Positions 48,162 to 59,432 of a stretch of 64,000 nt of DNA are shown here, piece after piece. The translations under genes were made by a program, and so were the position numbers. The stretch comes from Cryptomeria japonica (Eukaryota > Streptophyta > Pinopsida > Cupressales > Cupressaceae), in the NCBI RefSeq assembly GCF_030272615.1, contig NC_081415.1, forward strand, positions 421,034,257 through 421,098,256, in the 5' to 3' direction. Positions within the stretch are counted from its first letter, which is position 1. Every line of letters begins with the position of its first letter. The notes beneath the pieces were generated by a model. The model ran no database searches, had not been told where the DNA came from, and saw nothing but the letters and a program-made list of their open reading frames with translations.

Positions 48162-48166
48162 AAACC

Positions 48167-48752
48167 TTCTCCCATGCATCCTTCCTTAAAAGAAGAAAAT
48201 AAGTCTATGTCTGCTGAACCTAAAGCTTCATAATGTTCAGCTAAACCTAAACAAAACTATTGTGCGAGAGAACCCCGACAAAGACATCATGCTAGGGCTC
48301 CTGGACTTTCTTTTCAAATAATTTCCTCCCCAAAGACACCAACTGCTAACATAATAACATTTTCCTCAATCTTATCCTACCAAGATGTTCAACCTAAATC
48401 TACAAGATGTAAAATGATTAAGACAAATGATGGTTCAAGTTCTATTCCTATTAGAGCTCCTCTTTTTGTTAATATTGATGAAGAAATAGATGAGAATGTT
48501 GTGCATGATGAAACTGTTGATAGTAATAATTCAGATGATGAATATGAATATATTGATGATAATGATTTATCTAAACAATTTTCAAAAGCATTAATCCTAG
48601 CTCTTAGTGATAGACCAAGTGATTCAACATTAGAACATGGTCCCTATTTGGCACTTGTGATAGCTCCATCTACAGTGCTTGAAGTGGCTCCCCTTGCATG
48701 TCATCCACCTTCCCATAAAAATGATGAGCAAGATTGGGAGGCAGATGATTGA
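48167..48752 (+). pseudogene. outer gypsy-like element: acidic C-terminal ORF
   Basis: Continues the frame left at 39029: the proline codon is completed at 48167 and the frame stays in register with the ORF 48414-48752. A TAA at about 48228 interrupts the upstream part. The distal part is acidic (VNIDEEIDENVVHDETVDSN, DDEYEYIDDNDLSKQFSKA) and ends at a TGA at 48750. No reverse transcriptase follows, so the outer element may be non-autonomous, or its pol may have been lost. Confidence 0.55.
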
Positions 48753-48779
48753 CATTATTAGTTTCATTCGTGTTGTATG

Positions 48780-48780
48780 T

Positions 48781-48812
<32 letters not shown>

Positions 48813-49017
48813 TTGTTATCTTATTCTATTTGTCTCTTAATTCTACTATTTGTTGTCCCTAGTGTTGTCTACTTGAGGACGATGCAAAGTGTTGAGATCT
48901 CTTTTGGTCTCTCCCATGTTGACTCAAAATACATATGTGCCCTTCTTCCATGGTGGTTTTTCTTTCTTTGGGGGATGAGGACAATTCTATGCAAATATAT
49001 ATATATATATATATATA
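48780..49017. repeat. (CT)n and (AT)n microsatellites
   Basis: (CT)13 at about 48780-48806 and (AT)n at about 48996-49017, in the 3' untranslated part of the outer element. Confidence 0.9.
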
Positions 49018-49499
49018 AACCACCCCATTTTTTTTGTCTTCTGATCATCATCCTTTAATTTGGCCTTTCTTAGGGGTATATTATTGTGATAACATGCTTG
49101 TATTTTTAGGTATTTCCTTTCTTAAATAAATTGCTCCCGATAAGGCGTACATAGTCGCTTTAATGTGGGGCATACACTCCACTCAATGATCTCTCTCTCT
49201 CTTATGCATATCTTGATACTTAGATTAATTAGAAAACTTAGCCTTTTGCTTTGTAATTTGGTATTTTTATTTTCATGACTCATAGTAAGAGAACCTTACT
49301 AGTTAGTAGTCATGAGCCTTTCATTATTTTTTATCTCCCTTTTATCTTGTCATCGCATTGTAATATCCTAAAGTCCACTGGGGGCTTGGTGTATGTTGTC
49401 TTCTTGGTGACTTGGTGAAAGTTTTTCAATGTGAACCCTTGTACTTTACTAAGAGTATGATTCACTTCATACTCCTGCTAAAGTGAGGATTAAATTTAG
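49018..49499. other. 3' non-coding part of the outer element
   Basis: No ORF. It runs into the satellite at TGTCCTAAAATGTGCACC (49499). That could be the start of an LTR (TG start, preceded by purine-rich AAAGTGAGGATTAAA), but the matching copy was not found in the window. Confidence 0.3.
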
Positions 49500-52400
49500 T
49501 GTCCTAAAATGTGCACCCCTTAGGACCACATAAGACCCCTTGTGACACCATTTGGTCCTATGTGGTCCTAATAGGTCCTAAGGGGTGCACATGTGTCACA
49601 AGGGGCCTTAAGTGGTCCTAAGGGGTCATGCATGTGTTAGAACACATGCGTGACCCCTTAGGACCACATATGACCCCTTGCGACACCATTTGGTATTATG
49701 TGGTCCTAATAGGTCCTAAGGGGTGCACATGTGTTGTAAGGGGCCTTAAGTGGTCCTAAGGGGTCACGCATGTGTTCTAACACATGTGTGACCCCTTAGG
49801 ACCACATATGACCCCTTGCGACACCATTTGGTCTTTTGTGGTCATTATAGGTCCTAAGGGGTGCACATGTGTCGCAAGGGGCCCTAAGTGGTCCTAAGGG
49901 GTCACACATGTGTTAGAACAAATGTGTGACCCCTTAGGACCACATATGACCCCTTGCGACACCATTTGGTCTTATGTGGTCCTAATAGGTCCTAAGGGGT
50001 GCACATGTGTTGTAAGGGACCTTAAGTGGTCCTAAGGAGTGCACATGTGTTGCAATGGGCCTTAAGTGGTCCTAAGGGGTCAGACATGTGTTATAACATA
50101 TGTGTGACCCCTTAGGACCACATAAGACCCCTTGTGACACCATTTGGTCTTATGTGGTCCTAATAGGTCCTAAGGGGTGCACATGTGTCACAAGGGGCCT
50201 TAAGTGGTCCTAAGGGGCCACACATGTGTTCTAACACATGCGTGACCCCTTACGACCAAATATGACCCCTTGAGACACCATTTGGTCTTATGTGGTCCTA
50301 ATAGGTCCCAAGGTGTGCACATGTGTCACAAGGGGCCTTATGTGGTCCTAAGGGGTCACACATGTGTGACCCCTTAGGATCACATAAGACCCCTTGCGAC
50401 AACATTTGGTCTTTTGTGGTCGTAATAGGTCCTATGGGGTGCAAATGTGTCACAACGAGCCTTAAGTGGTCCTAAGGGGTCACGCATGTGTTCTAACACA
50501 CGCGTGACCCCTTAGGACCACATATGACCCCTTGCAACACCGTTTGGTCTTATGTGGTCCTAATAGGTCCTAAGGGGTGCACATGTGTCGCAAGGGGCCT
50601 TAAGTGGTCCTAAGGGGTCATGCATGTGTTAGAACACGTGTGGCCCCTTAGGACCACATAAGATCCCTTGCGACAACATTTGGTCTTTTGTGGTCCTAAT
50701 AGGTCCTATTGGGTGCACATGTGTCACAATGGGCCTTAAGTGGTCCTAAGGGGTCACACATGTGTTCTAACACATGCGTGACCCCTTAGGACCACATATG
50801 ACCCCTTGCGACACCATTTGGTCTTATGTGGTCCTTATATGTCCTAAGGGGTGCACATGTGTCACAAGGGGCCTTAAGTGGTCCTAAGGGGTCACACGTG
50901 TTAGAACACATGTGTGACCCCTTAGGACCACATAAGACCCCTTGCGACACCATTTGGTCTTATGTGGTCCTAATAGGTCCTAAGGGGTGCACATGTGTCG
51001 CAAGGGGCCTTAAGTGGTCCTAAGGGGTCACGCATGTGTTAGAACACATATGTGACCCCTTAGGACCACACAAAACTCTTTGCAACACCATTTGGTCTTA
51101 TGTGGTCCTAATAGGTCCTAAGGGGTGCACATGTGTCGCAAGGGGCCTTAAGTAGTCCTAAGGGGTCATGTATGTGTTCTAACACATGCATGACCCCTTA
51201 GGACCACATATGACCCCTTGCGACACCATTTGGTCTTATGTGGTCCTAATAGGTCCTAAGGGGTGCACATGTATCACAAGGGGCCTTAAGTGGTCCTAAG
51301 GAGTCACACATGTGTGACCCCTTAGTACCAAATATGACCCCTTGCGACATCATTTGGTCTTATGTGGTCCTAATAGGTCCTAAGGGGTGCACATGTGTTG
51401 CAAGGGGCCTTAAGTGGTCCTAAGGGGTCACACATCAATTAGAGCACATGTGTGACCCCTTAGGACCACATATGACCCCTTGCAACACCATTTGGTCTTA
51501 TGTGGTCCTAATAGGTCCTAAGGGGTGCACATGTGTTGCAAGGGGCCTTAAGTGGTCCTATGGGGTCACACATGTGTTCTAACACATGCGTGACCCCTTA
51601 GGACCACATATGACCCCTTGCGACACCATTTGGTCTTATGTGGTCCCAATAGGTCCTAAGGGGTGCACATGTGTTGCAAGGGGCCTTAAGTGGTCTTAAG
51701 GGGTCACGCATGTGTTCTAACACACGCGTGACCCCTTAGGACCACATATGACCCCTTGCGACATCATTTGGTCTTATGTGATCCTAATAGGTTCTAAGGG
51801 GTGCACATGTGTCACAAGGGGCCTTAATTGGTCCTAAGGGGTCACGCATGTGTTAGAACACATGCATGACCCCTTAGGACCACATAAGACCCCTTGCGAC
51901 AACATTTGGTCTTTTGTGGTCCTAATAGGTCCTAAGGGGTGCACATGTGTCGCAACTGGCCTTAAGTGGCCCTAAGGGGTCACACATGTGTTCTAACACA
52001 TGCATGACCCCTTGGGACCATATAAGACCCCTTGTGACACTATTTGGTCTTATGTGGTCCTAGTAGGTCCTAAGGGGTGCACATGTGTCACAAGGGTCCT
52101 TAAGTGGTCCTAAGGGTCACGCATGTGTTAGAACACATGCATGACCCCTTGCGACACCATTTGGTCTTATGTGGTCCTAATAGGTCCTAAGGGGTGCACA
52201 TGTGTCGCAAGGGGCCTTAAGTGGTCCTAAGGGGTCACACATGTGTTCTTACACATGCATGACCCCTTAAGACCACATATGACCCCTTGCGACACCATTT
52301 AGTATTTTGTGGTTATAATAGGTCCTAAGGGGTGCAGATGTGTCGCGAGGGGCCTTAAGTGGTCCTAAGGGTTCACGCATGTGTTCTAACACATGTGTGA

Positions 52401-52790
52401 CCCCTTAGGACCACATATGACCCCTTGCGACACCATTTGGTGTTATGTGGTCCTAATAGGTCCTAAGGGGTGCACATGTGTTGCAAGGGGGCTTAAGTAG
52501 TCCTAAGGGGTCACACATGTGTTAGAAAACATGTGTGACCCCTTAGGACCACATAAGACCCCTTGCGACAACATTTGGTCTTTTGTGGTCCTAATAGGTC
52601 CTAAGGGGTGCACATATGTCACAACAGGTATTAAGTGGTCCTAAGGGGTCACACATGTGTTCTAACACATGCGTGACCCCTTAGGACCACATATGACCCC
52701 TTGTGACACCATTTGGTCTTATGTGGTCATAATAGGTCCTAAGGGATGCACATGTGTAGCAAGGGGCCTTTAGTGGTCCTAAGGGGTCAT
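49500..52790. repeat. satellite array, ~24 monomers of 138 bp, palindromic monomer
   Basis: The phrase GTGACCCCTTAGGACCAC recurs at 49650, 49788 and 49926, giving a period of 138 bp; one interval near 50040 is 178 bp because a 40-bp segment is repeated. Monomers are highly similar, with point changes and occasional deletions. Each monomer is an inverted repeat: its first 37 bases (from GTGACCCCTTAGG to GCGACAC) match the reverse complement of a 37-base segment later in the monomer (GTGTCGCAAGGGG to GGGGTCAC) at about 34 of 37 positions. A second small palindrome, CACATGTGTT-AACACATGTG, joins monomers. No coding capacity is inferred. Direct tandem repeats without spacers exclude CRISPR. Confidence 0.95.
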
Positions 52791-52828
52791 ATAAAAAAAT
52801 TATATACTCCTTAGGATGTATACATATA

Positions 52829-52990
52829 CATACATACATACATACACCTCAGGACATGCTATCAGGGGTCATGTGTGGTCTTGAGGGGTCACGACCCTTG
52901 ATAACATGTCCTGAGGTGAACACGTGTGTGATCCCTCAGGGCCACACACGACCCCTGATAGCATGTCCTAAGGTGTATGTATGTCCTAAG
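52829..52990. repeat. large inverted repeat closing the satellite array
   Basis: The arm ACCTCAGGACATGCTATC... (52846-52890) is mirrored by ...GATAGCATGTCCTAAGGT (52930-52974), with flanking TACATACATA / TATGTATG extending the symmetry. The arms share the GGGGTCA / TGACCCC words of the 138-bp satellite, so this is a related or ancestral form. Confidence 0.85.
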
Positions 52991-53310
52991 GCGTATAGAA
53001 TTATTTTATGTGTATTTATGTATGTATGCACGTATGTATTTATGTATGTGTATGTACATGTATGTGTGTATGTATGTATGTAGACATAGGTATGTATGTG
53101 TATGTATTTTTATGTATGTGTATGTCCTAAGGTGTACATATAATTATTTTATATGTATGTATGTATGTATGTAGGTAGGTAGGTATGTATGTTTGTGTAT
53201 GTTTTTATGTAGGTTTGTATGTATGTGTATGTAGGTGAATGTATGTATGTAGGTTTGTATGTATGTATGTAAATGTTTGTGTATGTATTTACATATGTAT
53301 GTGTGTATTT
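52975..53310. repeat. TATG/GTAT-rich microsatellite
   Basis: Interrupted (TATG)n and (GTAG)n with embedded GTCCTAAGGTGTA fragments at about 52982 and 53124, showing that satellite-like units and microsatellite are interleaved. Confidence 0.85.
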
Positions 53311-53479
53311 ATTTTGTAATATTCTAAACTAATGTGATAGAATATATACAAAAAAAATTTAAAAACTTAAAAAAACTAATTTTCTATTAAAAACTATTTA
53401 AAAAAAATAAAAAAATAAAAATGTTAAAATAAATACATTTAAAAAAAATAAAATAAAAAAGGTACTTACCATCGAAACC

Positions 53480-53760
53480 CTTTCGACCGGATCTCTGTGA
53501 TTTTTTGTGCCCTCCTGCTTAACTCCAAGCCGCTCAATGCAAAATGAGCGGCTTGGGTAGATTCGGGCTCTTATATAGGGCAAGGGATTTTTGGTCGGAA
53601 CCGTTCCGGTCGGAAAGCCCTTGCCATGAGAGCGCAACGTGGCTGCTGAATGGGGCCAAATTGGTCTGACCAGAAGCGTTCCCGCCGAAACGCTTATGGC
53701 TGGAACCCTTCCGACTGGAATAGGCATTGTTAGCCTAAAGTGCGACACAAATCCGTACGA
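53480..53760. other. GC-rich block with repeated CCG-AAC/GTTCCGG-CGGAA words
   Basis: A local GC rise with repeated short inverted words: CGAAACCCTTTCGACCGG, GGTCGGAACCGTTCCGGTCGG, GCGTTCCCGCCGAAACGC and GGAACCCTTCCGACTGGAA. A TATA-like CTTATATAGGG lies at 53570-53580. It may be a promoter region of a retroelement or a subterminal repeat block of a DNA transposon. The ORF on the minus strand here is not supported. Confidence 0.4.
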
Positions 53761-53879
53761 TCATCCAGTAGAAGTCTCAATATGTAGGAAACAATATTTT
53801 ATATATGAGTGGAAGAATTCCAAGTGCATTCCTCCAACATGTGAAGGTTATATGCTATGGTTCTGCATATGATGTCTAT

Positions 53880-55106
53880 GCTCTGCGTACATTGCACTAT
53901 CTATTTTTTAGGTCCTCTACTACTTAGCTGGTAGAATTGGTTGTTGTTTGTTCTGACAATAAGGTTGTCTTTTAGAATAGATCTGGAATATGCTTGGTGG
54001 CTTTTAGATATGTGGATTTAGGTGCTACAGTTTGGAGTATTTATCCATTTGATCTATGTAGTTTCAATTCAATTTTCAGGTGGAAACTTGATTAGCAAGT
54101 GAAGTTATGATGTTTTGAGCCAGCTATTCTGTTCTTTGAATGACTTTGATGTTGCATTATACTTTGAACATATTATTTTTTGTTTGGATATGCATTGGTG
54201 GTTGAGTTTGGATGTTCTTATTGGTCTCATCATGGAGTTTATAGATCTGCATTGAAGAATATTTTTAGGTTGACTAATTGGTGTGCTTCATTGTTCATCT
54301 ACACATTTCATTTGATCTCAACCTTGGAGGCTGTTCTAGTGTGTGTAGTTTGTTGGAATCATTTGAAAATGTATTGTAATATTTTTGGGTCCTCTCTATC
54401 TCCTGGAGTGGATTGGATTTGATATTTTAGGTTTGAGTGGACAAATTTATCTAATAATGTATATTCTATTTGTGGCTGATCTAGTTTGGATTTTTGATGA
54501 TAAATATTGTATATAAAGGAGTGCATATGTATTAGTGAGTGTGTGGAATGGATGTGAATTTATTTTCTTAAGGTGTGAAAGACATACAATAAGATTTTGT
54601 ATTGGATATGTGTGAAAAATTATTGCGAAGATCTTTGATGATGTTATTCTTAGTGTGATAAAGTTTAGAGATTATGTTTTGGTATCAAAAGAGCTCGTTA
54701 TGATATTGATCACTTGACACAGTGGTTCAAGGTCAATCTCTTTATCAAGAGATCTTGTTCATTCCAATTTAGCTATTCCTTTATGTACAAAAACACAATG
54801 TGTCTCTTGAAAACTTTTTGTGTCTTTCCTTAAGGTTGTGCGTCTTAGGTCTGCAAGTCCTCTTAGGAGTAGGGTGTTTCGGAGGGAAAATTTTAATAGA
54901 TTATATTTATATTATGAGTTTCATTCTCACTGTATTTTTTACATAATTGTGTTTTCTACATAAATTTGGTGTTCATGTGTTTATTGTGTTTCATGCTTTC
55001 ATGATTTATTGTTTCTAAGATTATATGCTTGTGGAAAAAAGTTTGAAGATCAGTATTTAATAGTGTTTTAAGGTTCAAACTGATTCAACCCCCCTCTCAG
55101 TCTTGT
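53880..55106 (+). mobile_element. truncated copia-type LTR
   Basis: The right end ACTGATTCAACCCCCCTCTCAGTCTTGTGG...GTTCAAC has the copia LTR 3' pattern (C-run then CTCTCAGT...TTCAACA). No primer-binding site or Gag follows, so it is solo or truncated. The left boundary is a guess, and no TSD was found. Confidence 0.4.
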
Positions 55107-56149
55107 GGTGTGTTCAACTTCATTGCTACCCCACTCTCTGTCCTCTATCTACGAGACCTCCCATAGGAAGTCTACTGAAAATTCCCAACCCTTTATCTTG
55201 TTGGTACTACTGCCTCATACAACTACCTCCAATATGATATCTCTAGGCCATATCTCATGTAAAACTTCATATTTCCCATGACATAACCCTGTTGTTCCCT
55301 TAGAGCCTACTATATGGTGTTCTCAGCTTGTGTATACCTTTGTATGTCAAACTTTTTCTCATGTGTAATATGTTGCACCTACTGTCTAAGAGTGGCTTCA
55401 TCTCCCTATAAAGTGGCAACCTATGCATCTTGGGCCTACAACTATACTTGCAAGGAAACTATCTTCCTATCTTAGTCATCCATCTATGGAGCATCTTGTC
55501 CCTAATCCTTTCCCTCATCCTATCCCTATTATGCTTCTAGATCTTGACCCTCTAGATGCACCTGTACATGTGTTGGTGGCCCTCCTATTGCTCTATCCAA
55601 CCCTCCTCCACCTCCACCCTCATTATCACCATCCCATCCATCCCCTCTATACCTGTCTCCTTGGCATAGGCATCTCTCCCTCTATGGTGTCATCTAGCCT
55701 AGGTGGTACCTCGCCTAGCCTAGTCAAGTGTGGGAATGGATGTATCGTGAACCAAGCCTCAAAATTGGGCATCATACTTGCATCAGCCACATCCTTGTGA
55801 AGGTCCAATTATAATGGAATCAATTCCTGGAACTCAACAACTTCCACCTCACATTATAATATGGGCCCCTAGTGTGGCATCTCTTGGTGTATCCTCATTA
55901 ACTCTACAATGCCTTGCGAGAAACCATGTACCCTACAAAGCTACCTCATAATTCTCAACAAGTGGCACTCAATAATATACTGAGTGCACTTGATCAAACC
56001 CCATGTCTAAAAAAAATGTAACTCATTATCCTCATCCTCCCACTCCTCATATTTTGGATAGGGTCTCTAGATGATGCTATATTAGTATCATTTATAACCC
56101 TCCACTAATAATGCATCTTCCCTATGCTGCAAATGTGAAGTTGATGGTG
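55107..56149 (-). other. unassigned, decayed coding-like sequence on the minus strand
   Basis: The minus strand has protein-like fragments broken by stops (for example MPNFEAWFTIHPFPHLTRLG near 55690-55770). The plus-strand ORF at 55423-55800 is Pro/Leu/His-rich and probably its shadow. No family assigned. Confidence 0.3.
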
Positions 56150-57267
56150 TGTCAATATAGTGATTCTGTGTTTCAATCATTAGTTTGTGCTCTGCATTTT
56201 TGATATGTTACATTTGTACTCATGAAGCTTTGGTATGTTATTGGATGTTGCCTTGGGATGTCATTCTTATGACTTGGTGCTCTAGAAGTTGTGCTTCCGA
56301 AGTGTATATAGTGATGATGATATTTGATTTTGTTTCCAATGCTCTGCATTTCTTCGCATTTTTGGTCTTGATGACGATATCTTGGATTTATGGTGTTCAT
56401 GTCTTTATCTTTTTTATTCTAATTCGAGACGTGATGATGTGCTCCAGAGTCGTGGCTGTAGATATGTTCATTTTGGGTTCGATCGACCTTGAACATTCTA
56501 TTTTTTGCTCTGGTGATTGTGGAATATGGATAATGTGTTATTTTGGTTGATGTAGTGCATTATGGTGTGGTCCACTTCTCATTCCTTTCCACTACGGAAA
56601 TATTTAGTGTAGACCTGTTTCAAATTGGGTTCTGGTAAAATTATTTGGTTGAATTGGGAGACTTCTATTTCAGAGATTAGTATAAATAAATGATGGTTGT
56701 AATGAATAATTATAGAAGCAAGTGGATTGAAAAAGAAAATTTGTCTCTTGTTGGTGTGAATTTGTCCAAGGTTATGTGTGGTTGTGGTTGAGCAGTGTGG
56801 TACTGCGTTGATGTTGTTTGACACCGAAGGCAGTGAGCCAATGGTCTCTTCTGACATAGTAGCTTAGTGGTAGTTGTGCTATAGTGGCGAATTACTTATT
56901 TTTACTTCTTCTTCTTCTAGGCAGTGAGCCCTCTTTTTCTAGTGGTTTTAGCGGGGTAGTGAGCCCACCTGCAGTGAACATTCTATAAGTGAGCCACCCT
57001 TTATAAAAATGACCTTAATCGGTGTCACCCTAATAGGTGTTTTATACTTGAGAACTAGCATTATCTATGGGTTTTCCCCTCGGGTTTTCCACATCAAATA
57101 TTCTATTTCATGTGTATGTTTCATGCATGTGCTCTCTCATGCTTATATTTGTTTATGGTTAAGAAATAAGGAATTAGTTTACAGGATTTGCTTTTGTAGA
57201 ATAAATAATATATTTTAATTAACAACTGATTCACCCCATCCCTCTTAGTTGTCTGGGATATTCAACA
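56150..57267 (+). mobile_element. 5' LTR of a third copia element (left end uncertain)
   Basis: The right end CTGATTCACCCCATCCCTCTTAG...ATTCAACA is followed at 57270 by a primer-binding site, so it is a 5' LTR. It contains several copies of GGCAGTGAGCC (56831, 56921, 56956), the module seen once or twice in the other copia LTRs. The left end was not determined. Confidence 0.6.
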
Positions 57268-57269
57268 AT

Positions 57270-57281
57270 TGGTATCAAAGC
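57270..57281 (+). promoter_or_regulatory. primer-binding site of the third copia element
   Basis: TGGTATCAAAGC, one base from the copia consensus TGGTATCAGAGC, three bases after the LTR. Confidence 0.8.
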
Positions 57282-57296
57282 TTTGATTCCTAGAAA

Positions 57297-57662
57297 GTGA
57301 GACTAACTATTCGGGGAGATCCAATGGCACATAAATTGAGTATTCCTACTTTTGAAGGATCTGACTATAGTTTTTGGAGAGTGAAGATGAGAGGATATTT
57401 GATTTCTTTGAGTTACAAGGCTTGGAAAGTTGTGGATACTAGGTATGTGAAGCCAACAAATATACGTACTACCTCAAATGAGATTGAAGCATTTGAAGAA
57501 AATGAACGATAAAGGTATGCTATCTTTAGTGCCCTATCTAAAACTGAATTGGAAAAGTTTCTTGCATTAGATTTACTACTTATTAAGTCTAGGAAAGATT
57601 GGAAAACATTGCCAAGTGTTAAAGAGTTTGTAGTCAAAGAAACACACCTCTTGCATAGGTGA
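57297..57662 (+). pseudogene. third copia element: Gag N-terminal fragment
   Basis: The frame has a stop at about 57510 and ends near 57660. KLSIPTFEGSDYSFWRVKMRGYL is the start of a copia Gag domain, followed by FSALSKTELEKF. The element is cut off soon afterwards: from about 57690 the sequence belongs to a minus-strand gypsy element. The junction could not be placed exactly. Confidence 0.75.
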
Positions 57663-57689
57663 AAATCCTTGAGCAAATAGAAACTTCAC

Positions 57690-58156
57690 ACAAGGAATGG
57701 CATCTAATCATAAAAAGACACCACTCAACAAAGTAAAATTCAATCCTTAGAAAAGGGAGGAAAGATCAATGCCCCCCAAAGATATGGACAATGAGAACGA
57801 TTACACAACGTCTAAGGAGAGATTATATATAATAAAATGCAATACTTTAAGCAAAGAAATGTCCTAAACAAGGAACACACATGTACTCGCATGAAGGAAT
57901 ATTCAATGTAAGAAAATATATCAACATATGCAAAATGCAAATCTAAAAAAGAGGTAATCTTCAAAGAGAAAGAGAGAGAGAATATGTATTGTGCTTGCCC
58001 CCCAAGCGAGGAAACAAGGGAGAAGCTATGTTGCTGTCCCAAGATGTTTAATATTGAAAAATAATCACCACTCATGAAAAAGAGACCCCAATGAAGTTAA
58101 CTATAAGTGTCATAGGGTGAGGAGAAACATGATAGGGTGAATGGGATGGTAAGGAA
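57690..58156. other. junction between the copia and minus-strand gypsy fragments
   Basis: No domain. Minus-strand reading downstream of the gypsy Gag is broken. The copia fragment and the gypsy fragment meet somewhere here. Confidence 0.3.
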
Positions 58157-59432
58157 CTACCTCTTCACCAAAAAAAGTGCAAGATTAGTTGTAATAACTA
58201 TGTGAGCTCTATCATATTGGTCTTGAACAAATGTTTTAAAGGCTTTACAATTCCCAAGAGAATGAGAATAAGTATGATAAAAAATAAAACGCTCATCACC
58301 TTCCTTATGCTTATAAATGCGATTAAGTTTGATGAAAGGAAAAACAACATTCTTATCATACTTCAATCCACAAAAGATTCTAGTAGCTAATTTCTCTTGA
58401 TCATCAATAGGGGCAGGTCTTGTCTCTTGAGATGTAGGACAAGGTTCACTAGACAAAGGAGGGTTGTCTTCTATGATTTTGATAGTTCCATTATCAATGA
58501 GTTTTTGTATTCCCTTTTGAAAATCATGACAATCATTGGCATGATGGTCATGAGTTTGTTAATTTGAGCAAAATGGATTATTTGAAGAAGAAGCACCTTT
58601 AGGTGGACAAAAATTCCTATATCTATCAAGATACTCCTTAAAGTTTTGTATCCTAAGGAGATCATCCATAGATGAATGATGAGGATGTCCTAGACCTTTG
58701 GTTGTATCTTGGGAATGAGGGTTTATTGGGGCTTTGATTCCTTTTCTTATTTTCCAAGTCCTTGTCCTCCATAACCTTTTTTGATATTATATTATAACCA
58801 CTCCTATAAGAGATTTTTAATCATGCAAAAGAAGGACCATCATCATGAATCTGTTTGAAATTTGTAGTGTAAGGACATATGAAAGGATCCAAGGGAGAAT
58901 TATATGAAGAAGGAATAATCTTTGCATGGAATTTCTCCTTTCTATCATCATGATTCATATCCTCTTTGATAGGTTGGGAGGGAAGATCCTTATCATCTAA
59001 GGATTCATCTTTCCTTAATGTTATATGAGGATACATATCATGAATAAAACACATAACATCATCTTCACTACAAATGTTTTGATGGCTAAGATAAGCTCTA
59101 CGAGAATAAGGAGGATCTAAAGGAATTAGTAAGACAACGTATTGATTGTGCCCCCCTTTTACTAGAGTATGCCTATGAGAAGATAATGGTTTCATGTTGC
59201 TCTTCAATGATTGATCTCCATTAGAGAGATCATTGAAATTTTCCTCATTCACATGAGATACCCTAGGAGAGGTACAAGTGTTAATTTTACCAATGCCATC
59301 TTTATGATTATCATTGTCTACAAAATCCTTTATGTGATCTACACATGCAATGCATGCACTTAAAAATGTCATCATAAAATAACATATAACATGGATAAAA
59401 GTTTTAAGATATGTTTTGCAAGTAGGAACCAT
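58157..59432 (-). pseudogene. gypsy-type Gag (minus strand), frameshifted
   Basis: Minus-strand ORF 58821-59432 (203 codons, with YVVLLIPLDPPYSRRAYLSH and RKDESLDDKDLPSQPIKEDM) passes, after a stop and a frameshift, into a Lys/Asn-rich linker. It then enters a frame containing HDHHANDCHDFQKGIQKLID and NGTIKIIEDNPPL. That pattern, a Cys/His cluster followed by FQ..IQ.LID.G.I, is typical of plant gypsy Gag tails. A second Cys/His-like pattern, YHTYSHSLGNCKAFK, lies in 58157-58456. A TAA sits at about 58560 within the first cluster. The element's LTR lies upstream on the same strand at 60340-61017. Confidence 0.65.

Noticed and set aside
49500-52790. CRISPR-like regular repeats
   Set aside because: Plant sequence, 138-bp monomers directly abutting with no unique spacers.
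50826-53174. ORFs inside the satellite and TATG microsatellite
   Set aside because: Repeat-derived, not conserved between monomers.
53398-53748. 116-codon minus-strand ORF
   Set aside because: N-terminal half comes from inverted GC-rich words and the C-terminal half from an AAAT-rich tract (Phe/Leu run).
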